From JAENVU01 sp046598395 (lineage in GTDB: Bacteria; Actinomycetota; Acidimicrobiia; IMCC26256; JAENVU01), in contig JBKJIQ010000015.1 in the NCBI GenBank assembly GCA_046598395.1, positions 8,003 to 72,002 on the forward strand: a stretch of DNA of 64,000 bases, read 5' to 3'. A program made the translations under genes and the position numbers. This document shows positions 35,801-43,095 of this stretch, piece by piece (position 1 is the stretch's first letter; every line of letters begins with the position of its first letter). The notes beneath the pieces are model-generated. The model saw only the letters and a list, made by a program, of their open reading frames with translations. It was not told the DNA's origin and did not search any database.

Positions 35801-36162
35801 CCCGCATAGTTCCCGAAGTCGCGCAGCTTGGTCTCTCCGGTGTGCAGCGCCATGCGCACCGAAACCGAGATGCCGTCGGGCCACGGTTCCGCGGCCAGTA
35901 ACCGTTGCGCTGCGAACGCGGTGGCGATCGCGTCAGAGCCGTTTCGGAAGACCGCCACGACGCTGTCGCCCTCACCCTGCTCGACCGGCAATGCTCCATT
36001 GTTCGCGGTCACGGCACTGTGCAGGATCTTGTAGTGCCGCGCGATTACCTCGGTCATCAGTTCCGGTTGGCTCTCCCAGAGCCGCGTCGATCCGGCGACG
36101 TCGGTCAGCAGGAAGGTCACCACGCCGGTGGGAAGCGGGGTGGTCGATTGGGTCTGGGTCAT
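32830..36162 (-). CDS. Large LuxR regulator: cyclase-like domain, NTPase, TPR, HTH
   Basis: 1110 residues from ATG 36162 (GAGGATCCC before it). Residues ~10-185 are a class III cyclase-like domain, with metal Asp in FLLTDVAGST and in EQGEGDSVVAVF, but the usual transition-state Asn/Arg region reads ETIIRTARL, so activity is uncertain. A STAND-type NTPase follows, with P-loop GSGGCGKT near residue 232 and LVLIDNCEHLL near 305. A long helical TPR-like region (~430-1030) precedes the LuxR HTH LTPTEREVVALVAEGLTNPDVAERLFMSRSTVKTHL (~1047-1082). This is a common actinobacterial signal-integrating regulator. Ligand and targets are unknown; the divergent neighbours offer no clear clue. Confidence 0.93.
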   Translation of the reverse strand: MTQTQSTTPLPTGVVTFLLTDVAGSTRLWESQPELMTEVIARHYKILHSAVTANNGALPVEQGEGDSVVAVFRNGSDAIATAFAAQRLLAAEPWPDGISVSVRMALHTGETKLRDFGNYAGETIIRTARLRALAHGRQVIASRQCVDMVGDSLPAGGDWLDLGSYRLKDLGRPEQVFQLTHPELVAGFPPLRGPDSVTNNLPTQLTPFIGREAELSQLHALLDDTRLLTVTGSGGCGKTRLALEAATDRVDRHVDGIWYVELAPLGETSSVVAALAAVLHVQESAEESLLEAVVSRLANARALVLIDNCEHLLAESAVLVEALLRGCPPLQIMTTSRQPLNLPGEVTWRVPSLGSPKASGDITVESLTQFDSVRLFIDRAVRSRPNFTVTNDNAAHVAMICEQLDGIPLAIELAAARVRSVSVARIAEGLDDRFRLLRGGSSTLLPRQQTLYESIEWSHQLLEPNEQVLLRRLAMFNGGFTLDAAEAICAFDPLDEYDVLDLLGSLVDRSLVGLVDDGTNDRYRLLETIKQFSRAQLEESGEITAVLDRHLTHFAELASALAPDLHTGAQLAARTVLEREAENLRVALVHAADDDNPEVFGALAFDLVLFWFQTAQFNQGDHWLALAAERFGDRVSPLLGRVLWGRGLLNFYFGNWELAHGLAEEGLAAGQAADDPLSTARCFDLRADVGQLSAPLASVEPLRHAVDLARAAGDDWGEADILQKIGFSHLYADRHVETAEWLDLAFAGGLCDQNPFFVAWHYNALAFICQRSGDSSWASMAEQALVAAEECGELLTIGWAAAGVARERIRRGDPDAAVAVIERFSADLTARGASLVAVGMVETVAAEVEVWSGNWDVADVLRVAADGYAEASLWVGVAWMLEYVALAEIMADDPRATATITRLAEVSLELDSPLMLGLASLFEGVVALLAGDPERGADAARTALQRWRGQPYDIHVLQALDVVAWASAAGGDSTTAGRLLAITDRTRAERGWAVSAAESAWHSSAIAAISDTTAAEVGEASAAGVSVDDAVTAALRARGARLRPATGWPSLTPTEREVVALVAEGLTNPDVAERLFMSRSTVKTHLNHVFAKLGISTRAELAAAYVRDQQ

Positions 36163-36209
36163 GGGATCCTCGGGTCGATGGGCGCAAGTGTGGCATCGCC
36201 TGAGTGGGC

Positions 36210-36611
36210 TCAGTCGAGCATCGCGATCGCGTCGACCTCGAAGCGCTGGCCGGGATGGAACAGCGCGGACACACCCACGAGCGTGGAGGTGGCCCGCGGG
36301 AGGTCGTCGCCGAAAACCTCGAAGGCGGCGGTGTAGATCGCGTCGAGCGAGTCAGGGCGAAGGTCCACCACGTAGAAGGTCGACCGCACGATGTCGGCGA
36401 CGGTCGCCTCGACGGTTCGGAGGCAGGTGAGCAGATTCTGGAAGACGGCGACCGCCTGGGCGTGGAGATCCCCCTCGCCGATGAGCACGCCCTCGGTTGT
36501 CAACGGCGTCTGGCCGGCGATGAACACTTGACGGGTGCCGGTGGCGACGATGACTTGAGACAATCCGGGTAGTTCAAGAAGGCCCGATGGCTGAAAGTGA
36601 GTGATGGTCAT
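36210..36611 (-). CDS. RidA-family protein (YjgF/YER057c)
   Basis: 133 residues. The family pattern is visible: VIVATGTRQVFIAGQTPLTTEG, GDLHAQAVAVFQNLLTCLRTVEATVADIVRSTFYVVD, and the end RFEVDAIAMLD. The usual GQ and late Arg of reactive-enamine deaminases can be matched only in part: the closing segment has no clear PPARS-type arginine motif. It may therefore belong to a RidA subgroup without deaminase activity. It lies 47 bp upstream of the LuxR gene on the same strand. Confidence 0.9.
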   Translation of the reverse strand: MTITHFQPSGLLELPGLSQVIVATGTRQVFIAGQTPLTTEGVLIGEGDLHAQAVAVFQNLLTCLRTVEATVADIVRSTFYVVDLRPDSLDAIYTAAFEVFGDDLPRATSTLVGVSALFHPGQRFEVDAIAMLD

Positions 36612-36679
36612 GGCGCCATTCTCGGCCAGTTCGGCGCCGAGAACATCGGCCAGGTGGTTGAGATCCCCGCAGAAGGCGG

Positions 36680-36820
36680 TCAGGTGTGGATGTCCTCAGC
36701 CTGCATTTGTTCGACGAGGGCGAACACGCTCGCCTCGAGCGCGACACCGGGATCGCGTCCAGCCTTGCGCTCCTTCGAGCCGGCACTGAGACTCTCGGCG
36801 ACGCGGACCGCCTTCTTCAT
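36680..36820 (-). CDS. Possible 46-residue protein or gene remnant
   Basis: In the 311-bp gap between ridA and the winged-helix gene, the minus strand encodes MKKAVRVAESLSAGS, then VALEASVFALVEQMQAEDIHT before a stop. Codon use looks coding and the frame stays open back to ~36873, but I see no good ribosome site at ATG 36820. The upstream in-frame codons (LLFPDKARRTYVLP) also look protein-like, so this could be the tail of a longer lost gene. Nothing else is apparent in the gap apart from an AT-rich patch near 36865-36900. Confidence 0.35.
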   Translation of the reverse strand: MKKAVRVAESLSAGSKERKAGRDPGVALEASVFALVEQMQAEDIHT

Positions 36821-36922
36821 CGGCAACACATACGTGCGCCGGGCCTTGTCCGGGAACAGCAGGGATTCTACGAATCATAAGGTACGATTTCCTTTTCGGT
36901 TGACCCTGGAGAGGTAAACGCC

Positions 36923-37228
36923 GTGAGCACGAGCGAGAAACCCGGATGGACCTTCCTCACCAACCACTGCCACGTGCTTCTGTGCATTGCCGCCGATCCC
37001 GATATTCGCGGCCGCGACATCGCCGTACGCGTCGGCATCACCGAGCGATCGGCGCAGAGCATCATCACCGACCTCGTCGACGGCGGCTACCTCACGCGTG
37101 AGCGTGTCGGCCGGCGCAACCGCTACAAGATCCACGCCCGCCGCCCGCTGCGGCACCCGATCGAACGTGAGCATCAGGTGATCGAGCTCCTCACCCTGGT
37201 CGACGAACCGGCGCCGCGTCGACACTGA
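36923..37228 (+). CDS. Winged-helix (MarR-like) transcriptional regulator
   Basis: 101 residues from GTG 36923 (GGAGAGG box 8 nt upstream). The single winged helix-turn-helix covers residues ~10-70: NHCHVLLCIAADPDIRGRDIAVRVGITERSAQSIITDLVDGGYLTRERVGRRNRYKI. A short helical tail follows, which may dimerise. It lies just upstream of the InhA/FabI-like gene, whose promoter carries a 7-6-7 inverted repeat, and so is the best local candidate for the protein that reads that site. AT-rich DNA with two TACGA half-site-like copies (36869, 36883) precedes it and could be an autoregulatory site. Confidence 0.85.
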   Translation: MSTSEKPGWTFLTNHCHVLLCIAADPDIRGRDIAVRVGITERSAQSIITDLVDGGYLTRERVGRRNRYKIHARRPLRHPIEREHQVIELLTLVDEPAPRRH

Positions 37229-37343
37229 CGTCGCCGGCACCCGGGAGGGGCGCGGCCAGCGCGTGATAGCCATCGCCGGTACAACACAACACCCGCGCTC
37301 AGGGACGACGGTCCCTATAAATAAGGCCTGGAATTTAGTATAT

Positions 37344-37373
37344 TTGACACACGAATTACTTTTCGTGTATAAG
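37344..37373 (+). promoter_or_regulatory. Promoter with inverted-repeat operator upstream of enoyl reductase gene
   Basis: TTGACA (37344-37349), an 18-nt spacer, and TATAAG (37368-37373). A perfect inverted repeat ACACGAA-N6-TTCGTGT (37349-37368) fills the spacer, so a bound protein would control polymerase directly. A matching 7-6-7 site lies before the DAB operon at 38862-38881. Confidence 0.7.
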
Positions 37374-37404
37374 TGCGTATGCACCTACGGCGAGCGCACC
37401 AACC

Positions 37405-38193
37405 ATGACCACAGACCTCCTGGTCGGAAAGCGGCTGCTCATCACCGGAGTCGTCACCACCGACTCGATCGCCTACGCGACCGCGGTCGCCGCCATCGAA
37501 GCCGGAGCGCAGGTCACGTTGTCGAGCTTGGGCCGCGACCTCGAGCACACGAACCTGGCGGCATCAACGCTTCCCGCCGAGGTCGATGTCCTCGAAGCGG
37601 ACCTGACGGTCCCGGCCCAACTCGACCAGCTCACGCTCGAGTTGCGTGAACGATGGGACAACCTCGACGGCGCCCTCCACGCGGTTGCATTCGCGCCACG
37701 CGAGGCGCTGTCCGGGGACTTCCTCAAAGCCGCGATCGATCCGGTCGCTCGCGCCTTTCACACCAGCGTCCACACCTATGCGTCTCTCGCTGCACTCCTG
37801 CGCGATCTCGCACCGGCGGCGGGAGCGTCATTGGTGGGACTCGACTTCGACGCGTCGAGGGCCTGGCCCGTCTATAACTGGATGGGCGTCTGCAAGTCGG
37901 CGCTCGAGGCAACGAACCGTTACGTGGCACGAGACCTGGGAGCGCTCGGCATCCGCGCCAACCTCATCGCGGCCGGTCCGCTCCACACTCGAGCGGCCGG
38001 TGCGATCGGAGCGTTCGACCATCTCACTTCGGCATGGGAACACCAGTCGCCGATGCCGTGGGACCCCCGTGACGCGGCGCCGGTCGCCGACGCGGCCACC
38101 TTCCTTCTCTCGGACCTCGCGCGGATGATTACGGGTGAGATCCTGCACGTCGACGGTGGCTTCCATGCCATGGCGGGGCACCTCGCCCGATGA
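37405..38193 (+). CDS. InhA/FabI-type enoyl-ACP reductase
   Basis: 262 residues. The N-terminus GKRLLITGVVTTDSIAYATA is the FabI/InhA cofactor loop. LHAVAFAPRE (residues ~91-100), DFD at 147-149, and the catalytic pair Tyr157-x6-Lys164 (YNWMGVCK) line up with InhA (Phe149, Tyr158, Lys165) almost one-to-one. The end is GEILHVDGGFHAMAG. It reduces trans-2-enoyl chains with NADH in the last step of fatty-acid elongation. The gene is driven by its own promoter with an operator shared with the bicarbonate-pump operon. Whether it is the main reductase or a paralog cannot be told from this window. Confidence 0.92.
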   Translation: MTTDLLVGKRLLITGVVTTDSIAYATAVAAIEAGAQVTLSSLGRDLEHTNLAASTLPAEVDVLEADLTVPAQLDQLTLELRERWDNLDGALHAVAFAPREALSGDFLKAAIDPVARAFHTSVHTYASLAALLRDLAPAAGASLVGLDFDASRAWPVYNWMGVCKSALEATNRYVARDLGALGIRANLIAAGPLHTRAAGAIGAFDHLTSAWEHQSPMPWDPRDAAPVADAATFLLSDLARMITGEILHVDGGFHAMAGHLAR

Positions 38194-38849
38194 TCCAGGT
38201 CCGACCCGTTCGAAATAGTCGGAAGCCAAGGACGTGCTCCCGCACCATCTCGGTGTCCCGCCCGTAGCAGTCGCTGGGCACACCGATCTCGAATCGTCTC
38301 GAGGTCCCGGATCGCTTTGAACACGGGCGTGGACGCACCGAACGCCGGCCGGACCACCAACGCGTGTGCGGGGAACTCGCCTCGTTCGAGATGCACCGTC
38401 ATGTCGTCGTCGGCGCGCACGTCGACCCCGATCGCGACCAGGTCGTAGCCCACCTCGGTCTCCGCAAGAACGACCCCCCGTTCGTCGTCGACGAGCACGA
38501 CCAACTCCCGTGCCGCACGGACGAACGGCATCCCCGTTGACGGCCCGATCGTGCTCTCCGACGCAACGCCCAGCGTGAGGCCGACCGCGTCCATGCCCAT
38601 GCGGGCCTTGGCGACGGCGGTGTCCAAGGGCGAGCCGACGCGAACGATCTCGCCACTGAACGTCCCGAGCACATCGGTATCGACGACGGCCTCGAGCACC
38701 TCGAGTCCGAGTGCCTCGGTCAGGGCCGGGCCGACCAGCACCGTCTTGTCGTGCTTGGTGGCCATCGCGGCGACCGCTCCCGCGTAGGGCGACGAAAGGC
38801 TCGGCGGAACGGGTGAACCAGCCACTTCGAGATCGTTCGATCGTGTCAT
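37920..38849 (-). pseudogene. 3'-truncated DUF6671 family gene
   Basis: From ATG 38849 the frame encodes a DUF6671-like N-terminal part: PYAGAVAAMATKHDKTVLVGPAL, then VVDTDVLGTFSGEIVRVGSPLDTAVAKARMGMDAVGLTLGVASESTIGP, VVLVDDERGVVLAETE and FPAHALVVRPAFGASTPVFKAI. Similarity ends near 38300. The remaining frame runs 274 nt antisense through the 3' end of the enoyl reductase gene and ends without the expected C-terminal domain. The 3' part was probably lost in a rearrangement. TATATT ends 9 nt before ATG 38849 on the minus strand; it shares its control region with the DAB operon. ATG 38858 is an alternative start. Confidence 0.6.
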
Positions 38850-38861
38850 GCAGGTCATAAT

Positions 38862-38900
38862 ATACGAGTCTTGATTCGTGTGTTAGAACATGTGTATTGT
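38862..38900 (+). promoter_or_regulatory. Promoter and operator upstream of the DAB operon
   Basis: ATACGAG-N6-TTCGTGT (38862-38881) has the same 7-6-7 geometry as the perfect site before the enoyl reductase gene, with 5 of 7 bases kept in the left arm and 7 of 7 in the right. TTGATT (38871-38876), 18 nt, TATTGT (38895-38900) is a plausible plus-strand promoter overlapping it. Confidence 0.6.
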
Positions 38901-38959
38901 CTACCGCATAACGAGCCTCGGCCGACCCGGCCCGTCGCCCCAGGAAGAGGAGCACCGCT

Positions 38960-40558
38960 TTGACCACCACCCCGCTCGCCTACGCGGTGCTCGCGGCGCC
39001 GGCTGCCTTCATCCTGACCTGGCTGGCTGCCGCTTCGGATCGGGGCCGTGATCCTCAGCGGACCAAGCGCGTCGGCAGTTTCGCCGGCTGGTTCGGTGTC
39101 GCCGTCGCGGTCGCCGCCGCGTGCGCGGTCGCCGTGCGTGGACCGATGGCCAGCACCACGATCGGCATCGATGGGCTGGGCCTGTCAGTGCGGCTCGACT
39201 CGCTGTCGATGGTCATGCTGACCATGATCGCCCTGTTGGCAGTGGTGATCTTTCGGTACAGCTGCACCTACCTCGAGGGCGACGCCCGCCACGGCGTGTT
39301 CCTGGGCCGATTGGCGATCACCGTCATGTGCGTCGAGGTGCTGGTGCTCGCCGGCAACCTCGCCCTGTTGGTCGGCGCCTGGATCGCCACCAGCCTCGCG
39401 CTTCATCGACTGTTGCTGTTCTATCCGGAGCGCCGAGCCGCCGTGGTGGCCGCTCGCAAGAAGTTCGTGGTCGCCCGGATCGGCGACACCTTCTTGATTG
39501 GGGCGGCGGTCCTGCTCTACCACCGTTTCGGGACTGGCGACCTCAGCACCATCTTCGAAGCTGCCCCCGCCGCGGCTCGCGGCGGCTGGGCCATCGGGAC
39601 CGTCGAACTCGCGGCTCTGTGCATCGCGGTCGCCGCGGTGTTGAAGGCCGCGCAGTTTCCCACCCACGGCTGGTTGGTCGAAGTCATGGAGACCCCCACG
39701 CCGGTATCGGCACTGCTCCACGCCGGGATCCTGAACGCCGGGCCGTTCCTGGCCCTCCGGATGGCATTCGTGCTCGACCGATCGGACGCGGCCACCGCGC
39801 TGCTGATCGCGATCGGGGGCTTCACCGCGGTGTTCGCTTCGGTGGTCCTGCTGACGCAACCGTCCGTCAAGGTTGCCCTCGGCTACTCGAGCGCAGCCCA
39901 CATGGGTTTCATGCTTATGGTGGCCGGCCTCGGGATCTACCCGGCCGTGCTGCTGCACCTCGTCGCCCACTCGTTCTACAAGGCCCACGCGTTCCTCTCC
40001 TCGGGCAGCGTCGTCGACGAGATCCGCGCGGCTCCCGTCGCGCTTCCACGCCGGCTCGGTCATCCGGCGCGACTGCTCGGCAGCGCGGCAATCGCGCTGG
40101 CCATCTATGCGGCCCTCGCACTGACCTGGGGGATCCGCCTCGACGACCAACCACTGCTGATCGCCATCGGCGCGATTCTCGTACTGGGTACCACCCAGAT
40201 CATCGGGCCCGCCCTCGACTCCGACGGGCCGATGGCCGGGACGATGCGCGCCGCCTTCCTGGCGGCCGCGGTCACGGTGTCGTTCTTCACCCTCGAGTCG
40301 GGGATGCAATGGATCCTGGGTGAGGTGGTTCCCGACCATGGATCCCGCACCGGCATCCACGCCGCCCTCGTTGGGACGATCGTCGCCGCCTTCGCCATGG
40401 TCATCGGGTTTCAGCTCATGGGCCCGGCCCGGCCGCCCGGACCACGCCAACGCCGGCTGGCGCTGCATCTGCGCAACGGCCTGTACGCGAACGCCGCGTT
40501 CGACCGGCTGGTCGGATCGCTGCACGTCCCGACCTCGACACCGGGATCGGCCCGATGA
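38960..40558 (+). CDS. dabB: DabB-type membrane subunit of energy-coupled inorganic carbon transporter
   Basis: 532 residues from TTG 38960, supported by an AGGAG box 6 nt upstream. It is a polytopic protein of the NuoL/MrpA proton-channel superfamily: GLGLSVRLDSLSMVMLTMIALLAVVIFRYS, ALHRLLLFYPERRAAVVAARKKFVVARIGDTFLIG, KAAQFPTHGWLVEVMETPTPVSALLHAGI, and AAHMGFMLMVAGLGIYPAVLLHLVAHSFYKAHAFLSSGSVV. The broken-helix lysine and histidines typical of ion-translocating subunits are present. With DabA it forms the DAB complex that uses a cation gradient to trap CO2 as bicarbonate. It overlaps dabA by 4 nt. Confidence 0.93.
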   Translation: MTTTPLAYAVLAAPAAFILTWLAAASDRGRDPQRTKRVGSFAGWFGVAVAVAAACAVAVRGPMASTTIGIDGLGLSVRLDSLSMVMLTMIALLAVVIFRYSCTYLEGDARHGVFLGRLAITVMCVEVLVLAGNLALLVGAWIATSLALHRLLLFYPERRAAVVAARKKFVVARIGDTFLIGAAVLLYHRFGTGDLSTIFEAAPAAARGGWAIGTVELAALCIAVAAVLKAAQFPTHGWLVEVMETPTPVSALLHAGILNAGPFLALRMAFVLDRSDAATALLIAIGGFTAVFASVVLLTQPSVKVALGYSSAAHMGFMLMVAGLGIYPAVLLHLVAHSFYKAHAFLSSGSVVDEIRAAPVALPRRLGHPARLLGSAAIALAIYAALALTWGIRLDDQPLLIAIGAILVLGTTQIIGPALDSDGPMAGTMRAAFLAAAVTVSFFTLESGMQWILGEVVPDHGSRTGIHAALVGTIVAAFAMVIGFQLMGPARPPGPRQRRLALHLRNGLYANAAFDRLVGSLHVPTSTPGSAR

Positions 40559-43095
40559 GCACCACGACACCGGTCGACCCGTCAGCCACCGCCATCACTC
40601 ACGGAGGCGACCCTATGCACATCACCGCGACCCCCGAGCCTGCGGTCACCTCGGGCGACGACATGGTGCAGGCGCTCCGCACCGCCGGGCAACGCATCGC
40701 GCCCGTGTGGCCACTGGAGCGATTCGTGGCCGTGAACCCGTACTTCGGCCTCGCCGACCTGAGCTTCGGCGACGCCGCCGGCCTGCTCGCACGGACCAGC
40801 GGCGCTCACTCCACGATGCCGATGTCCTACTACCTCGACGCGCTCGAGGATGGCCGAATCACTGCCGAGGCGCTCGCGGCGATCCTGGCGGCGAGCGGGA
40901 CCGAGCCGTGCGACGCGAGCCGCTTCATCGAGCACTGTCGGTCGCTCGCCGCATCGACCGACCACGAACCAGCTCGGACACCAACCGTGGCGCGCGTCGC
41001 GACTGCGCTCACCGGCTCCGACTGGGCACATCTCGCCACCGACCGGATCTCGGCCTGGGCGGCCGGCTACTTCGACCGCGGCCAGGCCATCTGGCGACCC
41101 GGCCAGCCCGGCGAAGGAGCCTTCGCCGACTGGCGGGAAGAAGCGAGCATCGATCGAACCCCCGAAGTCATGGGCCTGGCCGGGTTCCGACGGGTCGTGC
41201 GGTCGCTTCCAACCGATTACCTCGCAGTGGCGGCTCGGGCCGCGCAGACCTTCGGCCTCAGCGAGCGCGAGCTCCCGATCTACCTGCACGCGCTGCTCAT
41301 GCAGGTCGGCGGGTGGGCGGCCCACTGCGCGAGGATCGGGTTCGAGTCGTCGCTCTACGATCGCGACGACGCCACGCTGGAGGAGTTCGGGGCCATCCTC
41401 CTCGGCTGGGAGCTCGCGCTGTACGAGACGCTCGCCGATCGGGGTGTCGGCCCGGCGTGGGCGGAGGCACGAGCCACGACCGACTGGACCGGAGATCGGG
41501 CCGATCCTCGGCTGGCCGCCGGACTGCTGCTCCAGGAGGCGCTGGATCGCTCCGAGCAACAGCGGATCATCACCTCGATCGGCACGGGTATCGATCGACC
41601 AACTACCCAAGATGTTCGCCCGCAGGCGCAAGCCGTGTTCTGCATCGACGTCCGCTCCGAGGTGTTCCGTCGACATCTCGAGGCCACCGACGACCGGATC
41701 GAGACGATCGGGTTCGCAGGCTTCTTCGGTGTCGCGATCGAATACATGCCGATCGCGCATGAACGAGGCTCCGCCCAGTGCCCCGTTCTCCTGACCCCCA
41801 CCCACACGGTCACCGAGACGGTCCCGGACCCCAAGGAGCTCCGGGATGCCGTCGCGCGCCGTCGCCTCTCGCACCACGTTCAGCGGGCATGGAAGTCGTT
41901 CAAGATGGGCGCGATCTCGTGCTTCAGCTTCGTGGGTCCGGTCGGACTGCTGTACCTCCCGAAGCTCTTCACCGACGGCTCCGGTCGCACCCGTCCGACT
42001 CGGCCTGCCGACATCGAGAGCCTCAACTCGGAGACCATCCACGGTCGAGGTCCGTCGCTCGCCGTCGCCGAAGGGCCGGGAGGTCCGACCGGCATCGGGC
42101 TCGAGGAGAGAGTGTCGCTGGCGGAGGGCATACTTCGTGCGACCTCGCTCAACGACCGACTCGCTCCCGTCGTGCTCATCGTCGGTCATGGCGCATCGAC
42201 GGCGAACAACCCGTACGAGAGCGCCTTGCACTGCGGGGCGTGCGGCGGCAACACCGGCGAAGCCAACGCGCGAGTGGCCGCCGCGATCCTGAACGACCCC
42301 GACGTTCGCGCGGCGCTGACCGAACGAGGACTCAGCGTGCCGACCGACACCTGGTTCGTGGCCGGTCTCCACGACACCACCACCGACGAGATCACCATCT
42401 TCGACCGAGCACTGATCCCGGACCACCTCACCGTCGAGATGGGCGAACTCGCCTCCTCGTTCGCCTCGGCCGGTCACGCCGCGCGGGTCGAACGCGCCGA
42501 GCGGTTCAACCTCGTCGAGGGCACCGACGTGGACAAGGCAGTGCTGAGACGCAGCACCGACTGGGCCCAGGTTCGCCCCGAGTGGGGACTCGCCGGCTGT
42601 CGGGCGTTCATTGCCGCGCCTCGGCGCCGGACCCTTGGAGTCGACCTCGCAGGGCAGGCGTTCCTGCACTCCTACGACTGGCGGAGCGACGACGGCTTCG
42701 GCGTGCTCGAACTCATCCTCACCGCGCCGGTCGTGGTGGCCAGCTGGATCAGCCTCCAGTACTACGCGTCAACGGTCGAACCCCACCTGTTCGGCTCGGG
42801 CAACAAGACGCTGCACAACGTGGTCGGCCGCGTCGGTGTCCTCGAAGGCAACGCCGGGGACCTCCGGGTCGGGCTCCCGTGGCAGTCGATCCACGACGGC
42901 GAGGCGCTCCAGCATGAGCCGCTTCGACTGAACGTCATCATCGAGGCCCCCACCGCCGCGATCGACAGGGTCCTGGCGAACCACCAACACGTGGCAGACC
43001 TGTGTGACCACGGCTGGATCCAGCTCCTGACGATGGACGACGACGGGTCCATCAGTCACCGCTACGTCGGCGAGCACGTCTGGGAGCCCGTGTGA
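40555..43095 (+). CDS. dabA: DabA-type (DUF2309) zinc subunit of inorganic carbon transporter
   Basis: 846 residues from ATG 40555 (ATGA overlap with dabB). ATG 40615 has a better ribosome site (GGAGG, 7 nt away) and may be the true start, giving 826 residues. The beta-carbonic-anhydrase-like zinc site described for DabA is intact: Cys363 and Asp365 (VFCIDVRSE), His545 (VGHGAST) and Cys560 (ALHCGACGG), with the same 15-residue His-Cys spacing as the studied Halothiobacillus protein. Other family blocks are PVWPLERFVAVNPYFGL and GPVGLLYLPKL. It is cytoplasmic and membrane-associated, and converts CO2 to HCO3- in a one-way, energy-driven reaction with DabB. Confidence 0.95.
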   Translation: MSTTTPVDPSATAITHGGDPMHITATPEPAVTSGDDMVQALRTAGQRIAPVWPLERFVAVNPYFGLADLSFGDAAGLLARTSGAHSTMPMSYYLDALEDGRITAEALAAILAASGTEPCDASRFIEHCRSLAASTDHEPARTPTVARVATALTGSDWAHLATDRISAWAAGYFDRGQAIWRPGQPGEGAFADWREEASIDRTPEVMGLAGFRRVVRSLPTDYLAVAARAAQTFGLSERELPIYLHALLMQVGGWAAHCARIGFESSLYDRDDATLEEFGAILLGWELALYETLADRGVGPAWAEARATTDWTGDRADPRLAAGLLLQEALDRSEQQRIITSIGTGIDRPTTQDVRPQAQAVFCIDVRSEVFRRHLEATDDRIETIGFAGFFGVAIEYMPIAHERGSAQCPVLLTPTHTVTETVPDPKELRDAVARRRLSHHVQRAWKSFKMGAISCFSFVGPVGLLYLPKLFTDGSGRTRPTRPADIESLNSETIHGRGPSLAVAEGPGGPTGIGLEERVSLAEGILRATSLNDRLAPVVLIVGHGASTANNPYESALHCGACGGNTGEANARVAAAILNDPDVRAALTERGLSVPTDTWFVAGLHDTTTDEITIFDRALIPDHLTVEMGELASSFASAGHAARVERAERFNLVEGTDVDKAVLRRSTDWAQVRPEWGLAGCRAFIAAPRRRTLGVDLAGQAFLHSYDWRSDDGFGVLELILTAPVVVASWISLQYYASTVEPHLFGSGNKTLHNVVGRVGVLEGNAGDLRVGLPWQSIHDGEALQHEPLRLNVIIEAPTAAIDRVLANHQHVADLCDHGWIQLLTMDDDGSISHRYVGEHVWEPV

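Noticed and set aside
37229..37404. Possible small RNA or phage attachment site in the AT-rich gap
   Set aside because: The inverted repeat is fully explained as an operator within a promoter, and no tRNA or integrase gene is near.
40582..42669. 695-codon minus-strand open frame across dabA
   Set aside because: It is antisense to a gene with intact zinc-site motifs, and its translation is Arg/Gly/Asp-rich with no recognisable domain. It is a high-GC shadow.
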